From Butyrivibrio hungatei (GTDB lineage: Bacteria; Bacillota; Clostridia; Lachnospirales; Lachnospiraceae), in the NCBI RefSeq assembly GCF_900101605.1, contig NZ_FMUR01000003.1, forward strand, positions 201,213 through 265,212: DNA of 64,000 nt, read 5' to 3'. The position numbers and the translations under genes were made by a program. Within the stretch, counting starts at the first letter, position 1, and each line of letters begins with the position of its first letter. Below, piece by piece: positions 1 to 8,874 of this stretch. The notes beneath the pieces were generated by a model that saw nothing but the letters and a program-made list of their open reading frames with translations, made no database searches and was not told where the DNA came from.

Positions 1-80
1 TTCGCTACCTGCATTTTTAGACAGGGACATACCCTGTTTTTTCACTGTCCATTCTTCGCTACCTGCATTTTTAGACAGGG
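1..80. repeat. 54-nt repeat family, locus 1 (about 1.5 units)
   Basis: The same 26 bases occur at 1-26 and 55-80, a spacing of exactly 54. Read on the minus strand a unit begins CCCTGTCTA and contains AATGGACAG about 28 bases later. That matches the frame of the array at 33.9 kb at roughly 35 of 54 positions by eye. The array may continue beyond the left edge of the window. It lies 3' of rho. Confidence 0.75.
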
Positions 81-154
81 GGTTCTAATTTCATTCCATC
101 CATTCAATAGTTCAATTTCAGTTATATATGAGATTTGTAGCAAGAAATAAAAGA

Positions 155-191
155 ATCACCGGGCTGTTTACTTTATGCCAGCTCCGGTGAT
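155..191 (-). terminator. Terminator of rho
   Basis: Inverted repeat ATCACCGG / CCGGTGAT (155-162 and 184-191). On the minus strand it is followed by a T-rich stretch. It lies about 20 bases past the rho stop codon. Confidence 0.7.
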
Positions 192-211
192 CATAGATTA
201 TTTAGATACTA

Positions 212-1660
212 TCAGAAGCGTACCTGCTTCTCTACCATTCTTACAAATTCAGTATTGTTTCTTGTCTTTGAGAAGAGGTTGATGCACTGATCTACAGCGT
301 CATCGGCCTTCATGCCGTTAAAGCCTTTTCTGAGGTTATTGATTGCTGCAAGTTCTTCTCTGTCAAGAAGCAGATCTTCTCTTCTGGTGCTTGACTTCGC
401 AATATTGATTGCAGGGAAAATTCTCTTTTCCTGAAGTTTTCTATCAAGAACCATTTCCATGTTACCTGTACCCTTGAATTCCTCGTAGATAACATCGTCC
501 ATCTTGGAACCTGTCTCTATAAGTGCGGTTGCAAGGATTGTAAGGCTTCCGCCCTCTCTCATATTTCTAGCCGCACCGAAGAATCTCTTAGGCATATGAA
601 GAGCTGCGGGATCGAGACCACCTGAAAGTGTTCTTCCCGAAGGAGGAACTACAATGTTATATGCTCTTGTAAGTCTTGTTATTGAATCAAGAAGGATAAC
701 TACATCCTTTCCATGCTCGACAAGTCTCTTTGCACGCTCCATTACCATCTCGGCAACTCTCTTATGGTGCTCAGGAAGCTCATCAAATGTGGAATAGATA
801 ACTTCTGCGTTAGGTCCCTCGATGGATTCCTTGATATCTGTAACTTCCTCAGGTCTTTCATCAATAAGAAGGATGATAAGATGAATCTCAGGATTGTTCT
901 TAAGAACAGACTTTGCAACTTCTTTAAGAAGCGTTGTCTTACCTGCCTTCGGAGGAGATACGATCATTCCTCTCTGTCCCTTACCGATGGGGCTGATAAG
1001 ATCCATGATTCTCATTGCAACGCTGGCTCCCGGCTGTTCAAGTCTTATTCTTGAATTAGGGAAAATAGGTGTCATATTTTCAAAATTCCATCTTCCCATT
1101 GCCACTTCGGGCTTATATCCGTTTACAGTATCAAGACGAAGAAGAGCCGCAAACTTATCAGTCTCTTTCTTGGCTCTGCATGTTCCCTTAAGGATATCTC
1201 CGGTCTTAAGATTAAACTTCCTGATAAGGCTCGGCGCTACATATACGTCATTCTCACCCGGAAGATAATTCTCACATCTGATAAATCCGTAGCCATCCTG
1301 CATGATCTCAAGGATACCGTCGGCAGTATCGCCGTCAAGCACCTCGTTCTCAGCCTCTTCTCTGGCTGCAGGCTCAGCTTTTTTATCTGCCTTCTTTTCA
1401 GCCTTCTCTTCGGCATTGTCATTCTTATGACCAAACTCTTCCTTCTGAGATCTGACCACTATATTTTTTCTGCGAGGCTTTGAAACAGTCTCAGCTGTCT
1501 CTTCCGGTTCACTCACAGTCGTATTCTTCTCTTTTTCGTCAAGTTCGCACATAAGATCGATGATCTCCGACTTTTTCATAGCCGTTGCGCCCTTGATTCC
1601 TCTTTTCTTAGCAATATCTCTAAGGTCATTAAGTTTCAATGTTTCATATTTTTCTCTCAA
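212..1660 (-). CDS. rho: Transcription termination factor Rho
   Basis: Hexameric RNA-dependent ATPase that terminates transcription. An N-terminal Rho_N/SAP-like segment ([13 protein letters not shown]) is followed by a Lys/Glu/Ala-rich linker of about 90 residues, then the cold-shock-like RNA-binding domain (GYGFIR) and the ATPase core. The core shows Walker A ([12 protein letters not shown]), Walker B ([10 protein letters not shown]), the Q-loop region ([10 protein letters not shown]) and the R-loop region ([13 protein letters not shown]). An open frame runs upstream to 1846, but that stretch enters the hflC terminator. I chose the TTG at 1660 because AGGATAGGAG lies just upstream and Rho_N homology starts there. 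The predicted protein has 482 residues. The linker is typical of Gram-positive and actinobacterial Rho variants. Confidence 0.95.
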   Translation of the reverse strand: MREKYETLKLNDLRDIAKKRGIKGATAMKKSEIIDLMCELDEKEKNTTVSEPEETAETVSKPRRKNIVVRSQKEEFGHKNDNAEEKAEKKADKKAEPAAREEAENEVLDGDTADGILEIMQDGYGFIRCENYLPGENDVYVAPSLIRKFNLKTGDILKGTCRAKKETDKFAALLRLDTVNGYKPEVAMGRWNFENMTPIFPNSRIRLEQPGASVAMRIMDLISPIGKGQRGMIVSPPKAGKTTLLKEVAKSVLKNNPEIHLIILLIDERPEEVTDIKESIEGPNAEVIYSTFDELPEHHKRVAEMVMERAKRLVEHGKDVVILLDSITRLTRAYNIVVPPSGRTLSGGLDPAALHMPKRFFGAARNMREGGSLTILATALIETGSKMDDVIYEEFKGTGNMEMVLDRKLQEKRIFPAINIAKSSTRREDLLLDREELAAINNLRKGFNGMKADDAVDQCINLFSKTRNNTEFVRMVEKQVRF

Positions 1661-1828
1661 ATTTAAACTCCTATCCTCTGCGCACTCAATCGCAAGACAA
1701 AAACTATAAAGGTTAAAATAATTAAGTGGGATAAACAAACGAATGCGTAACATTACGCGTTTGCTTACGGAATATTTCGTTTTCGATATATTAGTACCAT
1801 ACACCATATTTTTGAGTAATGCAAGAAA

Positions 1829-1866
1829 AAAATAGGGGAAATGCAATAAGCATTTTCCCTATTTTT
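1829..1866 (-). terminator. Terminator of hflK-hflC
   Basis: Near-perfect stem made of AATAGGGGAAATGC and GCATTTTCCCTATT around a 5-base loop, with a T run on the minus strand. It starts a few bases after the hflC stop codon. Confidence 0.85.
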
Positions 1867-1870
1867 TCAA

Positions 1871-2764
1871 TTAATTAAAGTTTCCGTAAAGGATCTTGGC
1901 AAGCTCTGAGTTCTTATCAAGAATAAGTGTCTTATTGTCGCCCACAAGTGATTTCTTGATTGCATCAAGACCTCTTATGTAGCTGTAGAACTCTGACTTT
2001 TCTGTTGTATCATATGCATTGGAAAGTGTAGACATATATGCCGACTCACCTTCCGCCTCAAGTACAGCCGCATCTTTCTCGGCATTGGCTTTTACAATTG
2101 CAACTTCCTTGTCTGTTTCGTTATGAATCTTCTGAGCTTCGGCATCACCCTGAGCTGTGTAGGATGCTGCGATATTATTTCTCTCAGAGATCATTCTCTC
2201 ATAAACAGCCTGCTTGTTGTCGTCGGGAAGATCCAAAGCTTTGATCTGAGCCTGTACGACTTCAATTCCGTATCCTGTCATATCGGAATTTGCTTCATCC
2301 GAGATGAGCTTTGTAAGCTGCTCTCCTCTTGCCTCGATAACTTCGTCCTGAGTCATTGAAGAAATGGCATTCTTTGTCGCATTGTACACAGATGCCTCAA
2401 TTCTCTCTTCGGCTCTTGCATCTATCGCATTAAGAGTCTGGATGTACTTTACGGGATCTACAACCTTCCATATTACGTAAGTATCGGCTATCATGGATTT
2501 TTTATCCTTAGTGATAACGTCGGACTTAGGAATATCGTAAAGTACAATCTGTGCGCTTATCGACTGTATATCATCAATGAAAGGTGTCTTGAAATAAAGT
2601 CCCGGCTCTTTTGCAAGGCTGATGATCTTACCGAATCTCCTTACAGCAATGTACTCTTTCTGGTGAACCACATAAGTTGCGGACAATCCAAGAAAAGCAA
2701 TTACACAAACAATGACAGCAATTATTATTCCGAAAATCTTACCCTTTTTATTAGTTGTCTCCAT
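1871..2764 (-). CDS. hflC: HflC-like SPFH membrane protein
   Basis: Second subunit of an HflK/HflC-type SPFH (band 7) complex. In other bacteria this complex surrounds and modulates the membrane protease FtsH. One N-terminal transmembrane helix (about residues 9-30) is followed by the band-7 domain (RRFGKI, GLYFKTPFID, VRR-type core) and a charged helical tail rich in Ala and Glu (about 200-265). The ATG at 2764 follows AAGGAGGGG, whereas an earlier in-frame ATG has no such site. It overlaps the end of hflK by 14 bases, so the two are probably translationally coupled. The product is 297 residues, normal for the family. Confidence 0.88.
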   Translation of the reverse strand: METTNKKGKIFGIIIAVIVCVIAFLGLSATYVVHQKEYIAVRRFGKIISLAKEPGLYFKTPFIDDIQSISAQIVLYDIPKSDVITKDKKSMIADTYVIWKVVDPVKYIQTLNAIDARAEERIEASVYNATKNAISSMTQDEVIEARGEQLTKLISDEANSDMTGYGIEVVQAQIKALDLPDDNKQAVYERMISERNNIAASYTAQGDAEAQKIHNETDKEVAIVKANAEKDAAVLEAEGESAYMSTLSNAYDTTEKSEFYSYIRGLDAIKKSLVGDNKTLILDKNSELAKILYGNFN

Positions 2765-3698
2765 CTTTTGCCCCTCCTTCAACAGAATTAAAGCTTTCCA
2801 GAGGAAGCATTTCCTGAGTCTTTCCGTCTGTGATAATGACCTTAAGCTCGGGAAGAATATCTTCCATTGCCTCGTAGAACAGTCTCTTCTTGGTTATGTA
2901 CGGCTGAAGCTTGTACTGCTCATACATCTCGTTAAATCTTGCAACCTGTCCTTCGGCTTCCGCAATTCTTGATTCTTTCTTGGCTACCGCATCCTGAACG
3001 ATCTTATCAGCTGTAGCTTCTGCCTTGGGAAGCTCTTCGCTCTGATACTTCTTTGCATTGTTTATAGCTGTCTCTTTGCCCTGCTTGGCTGTTTCAACAG
3101 ACTTAAATGCCTGAACGATTTCTTCCGTAGGCGGCTCTGCGTCCTGAACAGAAAGGTTTACGACCATAAGTCCTATATCTTTATTTGTCAGCTCACCCTG
3201 AAGTTTTTCTTTTACTTCTGCCTGAATCTGTCCCTTTGCGGTTGTGATAACATCATCAACGGGATAATTTACAACCGTATTTCTTATGCATGACAGAGCC
3301 ATATTCTTCATTACAACTTCCGGATTCTCGCAGTTATAATATGCCGCTACGGGATCGCTTACCTTGTATTCAAGATAGAAGTCGATGTCAACGAAGTTAA
3401 AATCTGAAGTGATCATGATTCCTTCATCTTCAACTGTAATATTCTGTCCGTCCTGTATGGTGTAGCCGATTCCCACACCGTGAGTGGTCATATCAACGTG
3501 ATGAACACTCTGAATAAAAGGGACCTTAAAATAAAGACCTGCGGTGTCAACTCTGACAACCTTACCGAACATTGTAAGGATTGCCTGCTCCTGCTCCTTT
3601 ACGGAGTAGAAGCTTCCCGTTACCGTAAGCAGTATAAAAATCGCTACAATGCCTACGAGTATGAGCTTGGGATCAAATTTTCTTTTTTTCTTGACCAT
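2751..3698 (-). CDS. hflK: HflK-like SPFH membrane protein
   Basis: Partner of the adjacent HflC-like protein. A basic N-terminus (VKKKRKFDPK) and one transmembrane helix are followed by the band-7 domain (EQEQAILTMFGKV, GLYFKVPFIQ) and a long helical region containing QDAEPPTEEIVQAF, a motif typical of HflK. Two adjacent ATG codons (3701 and 3698) follow GGAG. The second has better spacing and was used. Upstream ATGs in the same frame lack a ribosome site. The gene lies 3' of the purine permease, with a hairpin between them, and overlaps hflC. Confidence 0.87.
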   Translation of the reverse strand: MVKKKRKFDPKLILVGIVAIFILLTVTGSFYSVKEQEQAILTMFGKVVRVDTAGLYFKVPFIQSVHHVDMTTHGVGIGYTIQDGQNITVEDEGIMITSDFNFVDIDFYLEYKVSDPVAAYYNCENPEVVMKNMALSCIRNTVVNYPVDDVITTAKGQIQAEVKEKLQGELTNKDIGLMVVNLSVQDAEPPTEEIVQAFKSVETAKQGKETAINNAKKYQSEELPKAEATADKIVQDAVAKKESRIAEAEGQVARFNEMYEQYKLQPYITKKRLFYEAMEDILPELKVIITDGKTQEMLPLESFNSVEGGAKDGDN

Positions 3699-3741
3699 CA
3701 TTTTCTCCATTCTCATCAAAGAATAATCTATGACATAAACA

Positions 3742-3769
3742 GGCACCGTCACAAAACATTGGCGGTGCC
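3742..3769 (-). terminator. Hairpin 3' of the purine permease
   Basis: Perfect 7-bp arms GGCACCG / CGGTGCC. On the minus strand it follows the permease stop codon. The T tract is poor, so termination may be partial and allow read-through into hflK. Confidence 0.5.
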
Positions 3770-3792
3770 CGAAGTCATTAAATATTATGTCG

Positions 3793-5142
3793 TCACTGGA
3801 AGTTGGTAATAAGGGCTATTATCCTAAGTACAAATAAGCAAAATACAATCCACATAACAGGGCTTACATCCTTGGCCTTCTTAACGATGACCTTGAGGAT
3901 TACCCATGCAAGAACCGCAAACATGATACCTGTTGCGATCGAATATGAAAGAGGCATCATAACAACGGCAAGATAAGCACCTACCGAATCAGCTATGTCT
4001 CCGTCAAACTTAACCTTGGTAACACTCATAAGCATAAGCATTCCGACATAGATAAGTGCGGGAGCTGTCGCAAATGAAGGAATAGCAAGGAACAAAGGAC
4101 TGAGTACGATTGAAACAAGGAACATAACACCTGTTGTAAGTGCCGTAAGCCCTGTTCTTCCGCCTGCAGCAACACCTGCGCTTGACTCAACGAAACTTGT
4201 GATCGTTGATGTACCGAGAACGGCACCTGCTGTTGTTCCAACAGCATCTGCAAGGAATACCTGTCCGACTCTCGGAAGATTGCCGTCCTTATCAAGAAGG
4301 CCCGCCTTATCGGCAACGCCTACCACAGTTCCGACCGTATCAAAAAGATCTACATACAGGAAGCTGAACGTAATTGCAAGGAACTGAATGAAATGAGATG
4401 CGGCCCAGCCGAAATTGAGCTTGAACGCTGTCTCTGAAATCGCTCCTAGCTGAAGTCCCTGTGAGAAATCGGGGAAAAGATTTCCCGCGGTATAAATACC
4501 TGCTGCCTGAAGAATCATACCGATTATCCATGTTCCGATGATTCCGATAAGAACGCCGCCCGTTACTTTGTAATGAACAAGTGCAGCGATAAGGATGAGT
4601 CCGACAAGCGCAAGCACCATGTCAAGGTCGCTGAAGCTTCCGAGTCCAACAACCGTAGCCTCATTTGCCACAATAATATGAGCGTTCTGCATTCCTATAA
4701 ATGCAATAAAAAGGCCGATTCCTGCAGAAATACCAAATTTAAGATTCTGAGGAATACTATTTATGATCTGTTCACGGAATTTGAAAAAAGAAAGCAAAAT
4801 AAACAAAAGACCTTCTACAAATACCGCCGTAAGTGCGATCGTAAAAGGATTCTCTTCGGATGCCAGTTCCGAAAGACAAACCGTATATGCAAAATATGCA
4901 TTAAGTCCGAGTCCCGCGGAAAGTCCGATAGGATAATTTGCCAAAAAAGCCATGATAAATGTTGCGATTGCCGATGCGATCGCCGTAGCGACAAATACAC
5001 CGTTGGCATTCATTACCGTTCCCAGAATATTGGGATTTACGGCAAGGATGTATGCCATAGTAAGAAACGTCGTGATACCTGCAAGAATTTCTCTTTTTAC
5101 CGTAGTATCATGTTCTTTAAGTTTGAATAACTTCTCCAACAT
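3793..5142 (-). CDS. NCS2/AzgA-type purine permease (adenine/guanine/hypoxanthine)
   Basis: Proton-coupled nucleobase transporter of the AzgA/PbuG branch. The start LFKLKEHDTTVKREILAG followed by TFLTMAYILAVNP is the hallmark of the family. The later motif LFDTVGTVVGVADKAG and the block GTSTITSFVESSAGVAAGGRTGLTAL carry the substrate-site region. About 12-14 hydrophobic segments cover the protein. The product is 449 residues from the ATG at 5142, which follows AAAGGAG with 9 bases spacing. No purine riboswitch was seen in the short upstream gap. Confidence 0.92.
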   Translation of the reverse strand: MLEKLFKLKEHDTTVKREILAGITTFLTMAYILAVNPNILGTVMNANGVFVATAIASAIATFIMAFLANYPIGLSAGLGLNAYFAYTVCLSELASEENPFTIALTAVFVEGLLFILLSFFKFREQIINSIPQNLKFGISAGIGLFIAFIGMQNAHIIVANEATVVGLGSFSDLDMVLALVGLILIAALVHYKVTGGVLIGIIGTWIIGMILQAAGIYTAGNLFPDFSQGLQLGAISETAFKLNFGWAASHFIQFLAITFSFLYVDLFDTVGTVVGVADKAGLLDKDGNLPRVGQVFLADAVGTTAGAVLGTSTITSFVESSAGVAAGGRTGLTALTTGVMFLVSIVLSPLFLAIPSFATAPALIYVGMLMLMSVTKVKFDGDIADSVGAYLAVVMMPLSYSIATGIMFAVLAWVILKVIVKKAKDVSPVMWIVFCLFVLRIIALITNFQ

Positions 5143-5211
5143 ACTTTTACTTCTCCTTTGCATCATAATGACTATAAAAACTGATAGAATCAGCTTTTTT
5201 CATAAAGCGCA

Positions 5212-5844
5212 TTATCTGTAATAAAGTCGTGCAAGTGTATAGACGGTCTCATATCCGGTGTTATAAAACTCAAAGAGAAAATGTGCCATTACCGAAACGT
5301 ATATATTCTTTGTAATAAGATAGACGATCGTAACAGGAAGCGCCATTATAACAAATGTCGATATTCCTACCGGACCATGTGCCATTGTTACGGCGCAAAG
5401 CATAAGGCTTACGATTGTCAAAAGTACAGTTTTTTTCTTACTGTCAAATAAAATAATCGCTTGTCTGTAAAAAAGCCCTTCTGCAAAAGGCTTAATGATC
5501 ATACACATAAGGCAATTAAAAAGAAGCGGAGCAAGTTCATTTCTGATGGGTATATGAACTATACTGTCGTAATATTCGGTATACAAGCTGCCGATGATCA
5601 GTTCCTGGAGTCTGTATGCCAGAAGCATCGCAGCAACGGTTACCGTTACCGGGATCCAAAATGCTTTAACGTCGTTAAAATTACTGCGCAGTTCCCTGAA
5701 TGAGAACTGTTTATTTATGAAGTAAAAGTAAGCAACCAGTCCAACGTAAAAAACAAAGAAAAAATAAAATGACTGTTTTTCCCAAATAATTGTTGAGATA
5801 ATCAAGACAAGTTCCCAAATAAACGGTATGTATAAGCGTTTCAC
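5212..5844 (-). CDS. CPBP-family (Abi/CAAX-like) membrane protein
   Basis: Multi-pass membrane protein of the CPBP glutamic protease family, which includes CAAX prenyl endopeptidases and bacteriocin-immunity proteins. Six or so hydrophobic segments are visible. Motif 1, normally EExxxR, reads EGLFYR, so the second Glu is Gly. Motif 2 has the His of TMAHGP and motif 3 reads HFLFEFYN. The altered first motif suggests reduced or no protease activity. The GTG at 5844 was chosen because AAAGGAG lies 7 bases upstream; the ATG eight codons earlier lacks a site. Substrate unknown. Confidence 0.7.
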   Translation of the reverse strand: MKRLYIPFIWELVLIISTIIWEKQSFYFFFVFYVGLVAYFYFINKQFSFRELRSNFNDVKAFWIPVTVTVAAMLLAYRLQELIIGSLYTEYYDSIVHIPIRNELAPLLFNCLMCMIIKPFAEGLFYRQAIILFDSKKKTVLLTIVSLMLCAVTMAHGPVGISTFVIMALPVTIVYLITKNIYVSVMAHFLFEFYNTGYETVYTLARLYYR

Positions 5845-5902
5845 AGCTTTGCTCCTTTGAATGTACAATCAAGCTATATTATAAATATTCCGTATACTCA
5901 GG

Positions 5903-7897
5903 TCAATTTATTTTTTCCGCCACGATTATACAGTTGGAATAGGGATATTCCGTCTCATCTCCGTTCTCATCAAGAAGGTCGAGATATCTTTCAAGATTAT
6001 CGGGATAGCCGGGTTCCAAAAGCTCTTTTGCCACGATGATCTTGGCTCCCACTTCTTCGAAGAAGCTCTTGTACTCATCCAGCGTGAAATATCCGAACTG
6101 CTCCTGAACTTCATGCGCATAGCTCTCCGTTCCCCATGTATAGGTGAAAAGAAATTCTCTTATGAAGTTTATGTCTCCCGAAACAGTCAACGTCTTATCA
6201 TCAATCGAAAGAACTTTTTTATCCTCGGGAATATCTTTTAGCCCCTTGAAATCCTTGACATAATTCTTAAAGAAATCAAGTCCTGCCGCAGTCTTGAATC
6301 TTATCTTTCTTACTGCATTTCCCTTAGTCTTTACACCGTCGCGGATAACGATCCTTCCGCCTTTTCCAAGGCTGTCATAGGCATTTTGAAGCGCGCGTTT
6401 TACACTTTCGATATCGAATCTGCCGTTTTCACCTTCCGTATATGAATAGATTTCATGAAGAATCGAGGAAAAGATAATGCTTCCTACCTCTTTTTCCATG
6501 GTACCGTCGACAAAATTGTGGACCATAACGTTCCAATTATGTCCTTCGCGATGTTTCTTCTGATTAAGAGTTTCTATGACATTTGTTGAAATGTCGGTTC
6601 CTATCACCTGCTTATCGGGGAACGTGCTCTCAAGCTTATCAAGAAGGATTCCTCCGCCGGAACCAACGTCAACAACGCTCTCTCCCGAAACATAATCTAT
6701 GATGCCGTCCTTGGTACTCAAAGTGACATCATTCATGGTGCTGAGATACTTATCCTCGTTGTTAAGCCTGTCAAACGCATCTCTTCTGAATCCGAACATA
6801 TCGTAGAGAACGATTATGCTCTTTTCAAATGTAAGAAGTCCGCTTCTTTCGGCTTCCACGCAGAACTCAATAAGTTTTTCGCAGACCTTGGAGAAATTAA
6901 AATCAACGAAAGCGCTCTTATTCTCTACCTTTACCTCAATGTCGACATTCTGCACCGACGCATCGAGAAGATATTTCTCGATAATGCGCTTTTTATATAC
7001 ATTTACATGTTTCTTTTCCTCATAATCATAGTAAAGATTGTCGGAAAGAGGCTTAAAGTTAAGGCGCTTGACCTCTTTTCCCAATGCCTTTACAGACCTT
7101 AATATATTGGTGAGGATTGTCCTTATCTGGCCCATATCAAAGCTTGAGAGCGCGGCTTCAAAGTACCAGAGCTCAAACTTTGGAAAGATTTCTTTTTCAA
7201 AAAAAGAAACATCACTATCAAAAAACTCCATCTCAGAGGGGCAAAGTCTCTGTAATCTGTACTGCGCAGAAAACTCTTTAAGTTCACCTGCAACAATATC
7301 GCGGATCATAGATTCAACGCTCACTTTGTTTTCTTTCCAGATATTCTCGGAAACCGCTCTCATAACACACTCATTAAGTGCAAACAAGATTCTTTGCAGA
7401 TCAATACCTTTGACATCACGATAAGCCAAAAGTTCTTTATTTTCAGAAACAGAGATCTCACCACGAATACACTGACCAATTACTCCGTGAGTCTTGATCA
7501 GTGTATAAATGAATCCTTCATCGCCCGTCTCATCTCTGTATATATAGGCTGATGCTATATTATGTATATCTAAAGGGTAGCCTTTTTCGCGCCACTTGCT
7601 TCGCTCTTTGGAAAGTCCGCCTTTTGCTACCTCCGACCATTTAAGTGTTGTTTCTATAATTTCTTTTTCTTCTTTGGAAAGTGCGTCACGCTTTGATATT
7701 TCTTCGAGAATATCAAGAGTCCTCATTACATACATCAAAGTCTCTTTTCCGGATAAACTTCCGATACTCTCAAGTCGCTCTGCGTTGACATAGACATTAT
7801 CCGTCTCAGTCAGAAACTTAAGCCACTTGCCATCCCCGAGCACTCCTTCCCTGATATTTCCGTCACAGTCAAAATACTTATCAAAGCTGATTCCCAT
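5903..7897 (-). CDS. Large two-part protein with C-terminal SAM methyltransferase domain
   Basis: 664 residues. The C-terminal part (about 400-560) is a class I SAM-dependent methyltransferase: motif I VVDVGSGGG at about 408-416, an acidic end of strand 2 (IGTDIS) and a motif-IV-like IIFSSILHEI. Residues 1-400 are mostly helical and charged and match no family I recognise. The extreme C-terminus again looks globular. It starts 8 bases after the NAD-kinase-like gene, with TAGGAG before the ATG, and is the last gene of the operon driven from the double-operator promoter near 10.15 kb. Its substrate cannot be read from the sequence. The context points to a nucleotide- or NAD-linked process. Confidence 0.75.
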   Translation of the reverse strand: MGISFDKYFDCDGNIREGVLGDGKWLKFLTETDNVYVNAERLESIGSLSGKETLMYVMRTLDILEEISKRDALSKEEKEIIETTLKWSEVAKGGLSKERSKWREKGYPLDIHNIASAYIYRDETGDEGFIYTLIKTHGVIGQCIRGEISVSENKELLAYRDVKGIDLQRILFALNECVMRAVSENIWKENKVSVESMIRDIVAGELKEFSAQYRLQRLCPSEMEFFDSDVSFFEKEIFPKFELWYFEAALSSFDMGQIRTILTNILRSVKALGKEVKRLNFKPLSDNLYYDYEEKKHVNVYKKRIIEKYLLDASVQNVDIEVKVENKSAFVDFNFSKVCEKLIEFCVEAERSGLLTFEKSIIVLYDMFGFRRDAFDRLNNEDKYLSTMNDVTLSTKDGIIDYVSGESVVDVGSGGGILLDKLESTFPDKQVIGTDISTNVIETLNQKKHREGHNWNVMVHNFVDGTMEKEVGSIIFSSILHEIYSYTEGENGRFDIESVKRALQNAYDSLGKGGRIVIRDGVKTKGNAVRKIRFKTAAGLDFFKNYVKDFKGLKDIPEDKKVLSIDDKTLTVSGDINFIREFLFTYTWGTESYAHEVQEQFGYFTLDEYKSFFEEVGAKIIVAKELLEPGYPDNLERYLDLLDENGDETEYPYSNCIIVAEKIN

Positions 7898-7905
7898 ATA
7901 AACTC

Positions 7906-8835
7906 CTAACCGGTCACGAGCCTTCCGATTCGGTCCGAGACACCTATTGTAATTTCCATTCCCGCGTTGAAATCAATAGTGTCATCGATAACGCCGTCAG
8001 AGAAAACAACTCCGTTTTCACTCATGTTTGACGTGATCACCAACTTCTCATTATCCATTATCTTTCCAAATACTATATCCGCCTGCGTAAACCTGCTCGG
8101 ATACGGTTCCCTTACCTGAAAGATCAGCTGTCTTGCTCCCCAGTCCGCGTGAAGTTCGGTAACGTAATTAAGCCCGAATGCTTTGGCTATTCCCACAAAC
8201 TCCGCCATGATCGACTTGTGCCAACCTGTCATTCCAAAGCCTGTGGAAATGATTATTCCCGATGATGATTGATTTTCAACCCTGTTGCGATAGTTAATGT
8301 TATATCTTGCTGAGGTATGATTAGATACTCCGATAAAGAAATCATTTACCGCATATAATACCTGACCATCCTTAGTCTCCACTTTTCCCATTGTAACATT
8401 TTTTGTATCAAAAGTGCCATTAATCACCTTCGGAAGAACTTTTGCTATTTCTCCGGTCTCAAAGGGTAAAAGAACTCCATCCCACCTTGCGGGATCGGGA
8501 TTTACGCCGATCAGTGGCTGACCGTCCATATACTTCATGGCATTTGCGACAAGCCCATCCTGACCGACCGCTATCACGATATCATCTTTTCCAAAGATCA
8601 TGTTGGGGAGGTACTCTCTGTCAATCTCCTGAAGCCTTGCACAGGGGCGAATCAGGTTTCTGATATTTTCAAGAGCCGCATTGTAGGTCTTATCTTCTCT
8701 TTCGTAGTCGGAGAAATCGGCACCTAAGTGCTCGATGTAGAATCTGGCTTGTTCTACGGTATTGTATCTTCTCTTAAGTTCTTCATATCTTGTGCGGCGT
8801 TTTATCAAAACAACCTTATTCATTCCCCTGTCCAT
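7906..8835 (-). CDS. Divergent NAD kinase-like protein
   Basis: Resembles the NAD(H) kinase / diacylglycerol-kinase-like fold. The nucleotide motif GGDG appears as GQDG (residues 91-94), the ND of the substrate site is at about 164-165, and the glycine-rich block ISTGFGMTGW (about 197-206) stands where NAD kinases have ISTPTGSTAY. These are the expected positions, but each motif is altered. It may therefore bind NAD or ATP without classical kinase activity, or act on another nucleotide. The ATG at 8835 follows GGAGG. It sits between the SPFH gene and the methyltransferase gene and is co-directional with both. Confidence 0.7.
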   Translation of the reverse strand: MDRGMNKVVLIKRRTRYEELKRRYNTVEQARFYIEHLGADFSDYEREDKTYNAALENIRNLIRPCARLQEIDREYLPNMIFGKDDIVIAVGQDGLVANAMKYMDGQPLIGVNPDPARWDGVLLPFETGEIAKVLPKVINGTFDTKNVTMGKVETKDGQVLYAVNDFFIGVSNHTSARYNINYRNRVENQSSSGIIISTGFGMTGWHKSIMAEFVGIAKAFGLNYVTELHADWGARQLIFQVREPYPSRFTQADIVFGKIMDNEKLVITSNMSENGVVFSDGVIDDTIDFNAGMEITIGVSDRIGRLVTG

Positions 8836-8874
8836 AGTGACCTCCGTTTTATGAGTATCTCGTTAGATTACCGA

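Noticed and set aside
1661-1846. N-terminal extension of Rho up to an ATG at 1846
   Set aside because: The stretch overlaps the hflC terminator, is unlike Rho, and a TTG with a good ribosome site matches the family start.
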